Below, in pieces: positions 5,078-5,186 of a stretch of DNA of 5,186 nt. The notes under the pieces were generated by a model. The model was not told the origin of the DNA and made no database searches. It saw nothing but the letters and a program-made list of their open reading frames with translations. The position numbers and the translations under genes were made by a program. The DNA comes from Competibacteraceae bacterium UBA3908. Its GTDB lineage: Bacteria; Pseudomonadota; Gammaproteobacteria; Competibacterales; Competibacteraceae. Numbering within the stretch: the stretch's first letter is position 1; every line of letters begins with the position of its first letter. The DNA lies in NCBI GenBank assembly GCA_002391525.1, contig DGFE01000184.1:1-5186 (forward strand). The letters are read 5' to 3'.

Positions 5078-5186
5078 ATGCGCGTCCTATTCCCGGACAT
5101 CAGGCCCTACGCCACCCAGCGGTTCGCCGTGGACGATCTGCATACCCTGTACGTCGAGGAATGCGGCAACCCGCGCGGCCTGCCGG
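5078..5186 (+). CDS. pip: Proline iminopeptidase (N-terminal 36 codons, 3' end outside window)
   Basis: Proline iminopeptidase is an alpha/beta-hydrolase serine peptidase (family S33) that releases N-terminal proline from peptides in the cytosol. Only 36 codons plus one base are visible. They contain the family's characteristic beginning: LFPDIRPYATQRFAVDD at 4-20, then HTLYVEECGNPRGLP at 22-36, which in known enzymes leads straight into the HGGPG oxyanion segment just beyond the edge. The catalytic Ser, Asp and His lie outside the window and cannot be checked. The start has a GGAG site at 5 nt and the expected N-terminus. The gene is probably its own transcription unit, given the promoter-like sequence before it. 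Another S33 hydrolase is possible, but the YxEECGNPxG pattern strongly favours Pip. Confidence 0.88.
   Translation, partial: MRVLFPDIRPYATQRFAVDDLHTLYVEECGNPRGLP

Noticed and set aside
1..5186. A hidden new system such as a defence island, biosynthetic cluster, retron or mobile element
   Set aside because: Every stretch over about 150 bp is covered by a gene of a recognised family. There are no transposase, recombinase, reverse transcriptase or toxin motifs, no repeat arrays, and no long terminal inverted or direct repeats.

Overview
This is a gene-dense, high-G+C bacterial chromosome segment (about two thirds G+C by eye). The protein relatedness, especially the CysQ, ZapE and HemH motifs, points to a gammaproteobacterium; I cannot name the genus. 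All six protein genes belong to known families. There is no mobile element, CRISPR array, tRNA/rRNA gene, toxin or defence gene. I see no undescribed multi-gene system; the points worth a second look are small.

Layout. Bases 1-753 (+) hold cysQ without its first codons; it continues off the left edge. zapE (793-1905, +) follows 39 bp later, in the same reading frame and separated by one stop codon, so the two are probably co-transcribed. zapE converges with a D-2-hydroxyacid dehydrogenase of the hydroxypyruvate reductase type (1909-2865, -), with only 3 bp between the stop codons. That dehydrogenase diverges from hemH (2982-4088, +) across a 116-bp spacer. The spacer carries a perfect TATAAT and a GGAGG ribosome binding site for the minus-strand gene. 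A 138-bp gap (4089-4226) follows hemH. It holds a possible weak terminator, a possible -10 element, a GC hairpin and a 20-codon frame that ends in an ATGA overlap with the next start. Then comes an LHPP/NagD-type HAD phosphatase (4227-4979, +). After a 98-bp gap with a promoter-like TAGAAT comes the beginning of pip (5078 onward, +), cut by the right edge.

Function. The genes cover sulfur-assimilation by-product recycling (CysQ), a division-linked ATPase (ZapE), 2-keto/hydroxyacid metabolism, the last step of haem synthesis (HemH), an unassigned phosphatase and a proline aminopeptidase. They do not form one pathway. The window looks like a housekeeping region made of short independent transcription units: cysQ-zapE, the dehydrogenase alone, hemH, the HAD gene, and pip.
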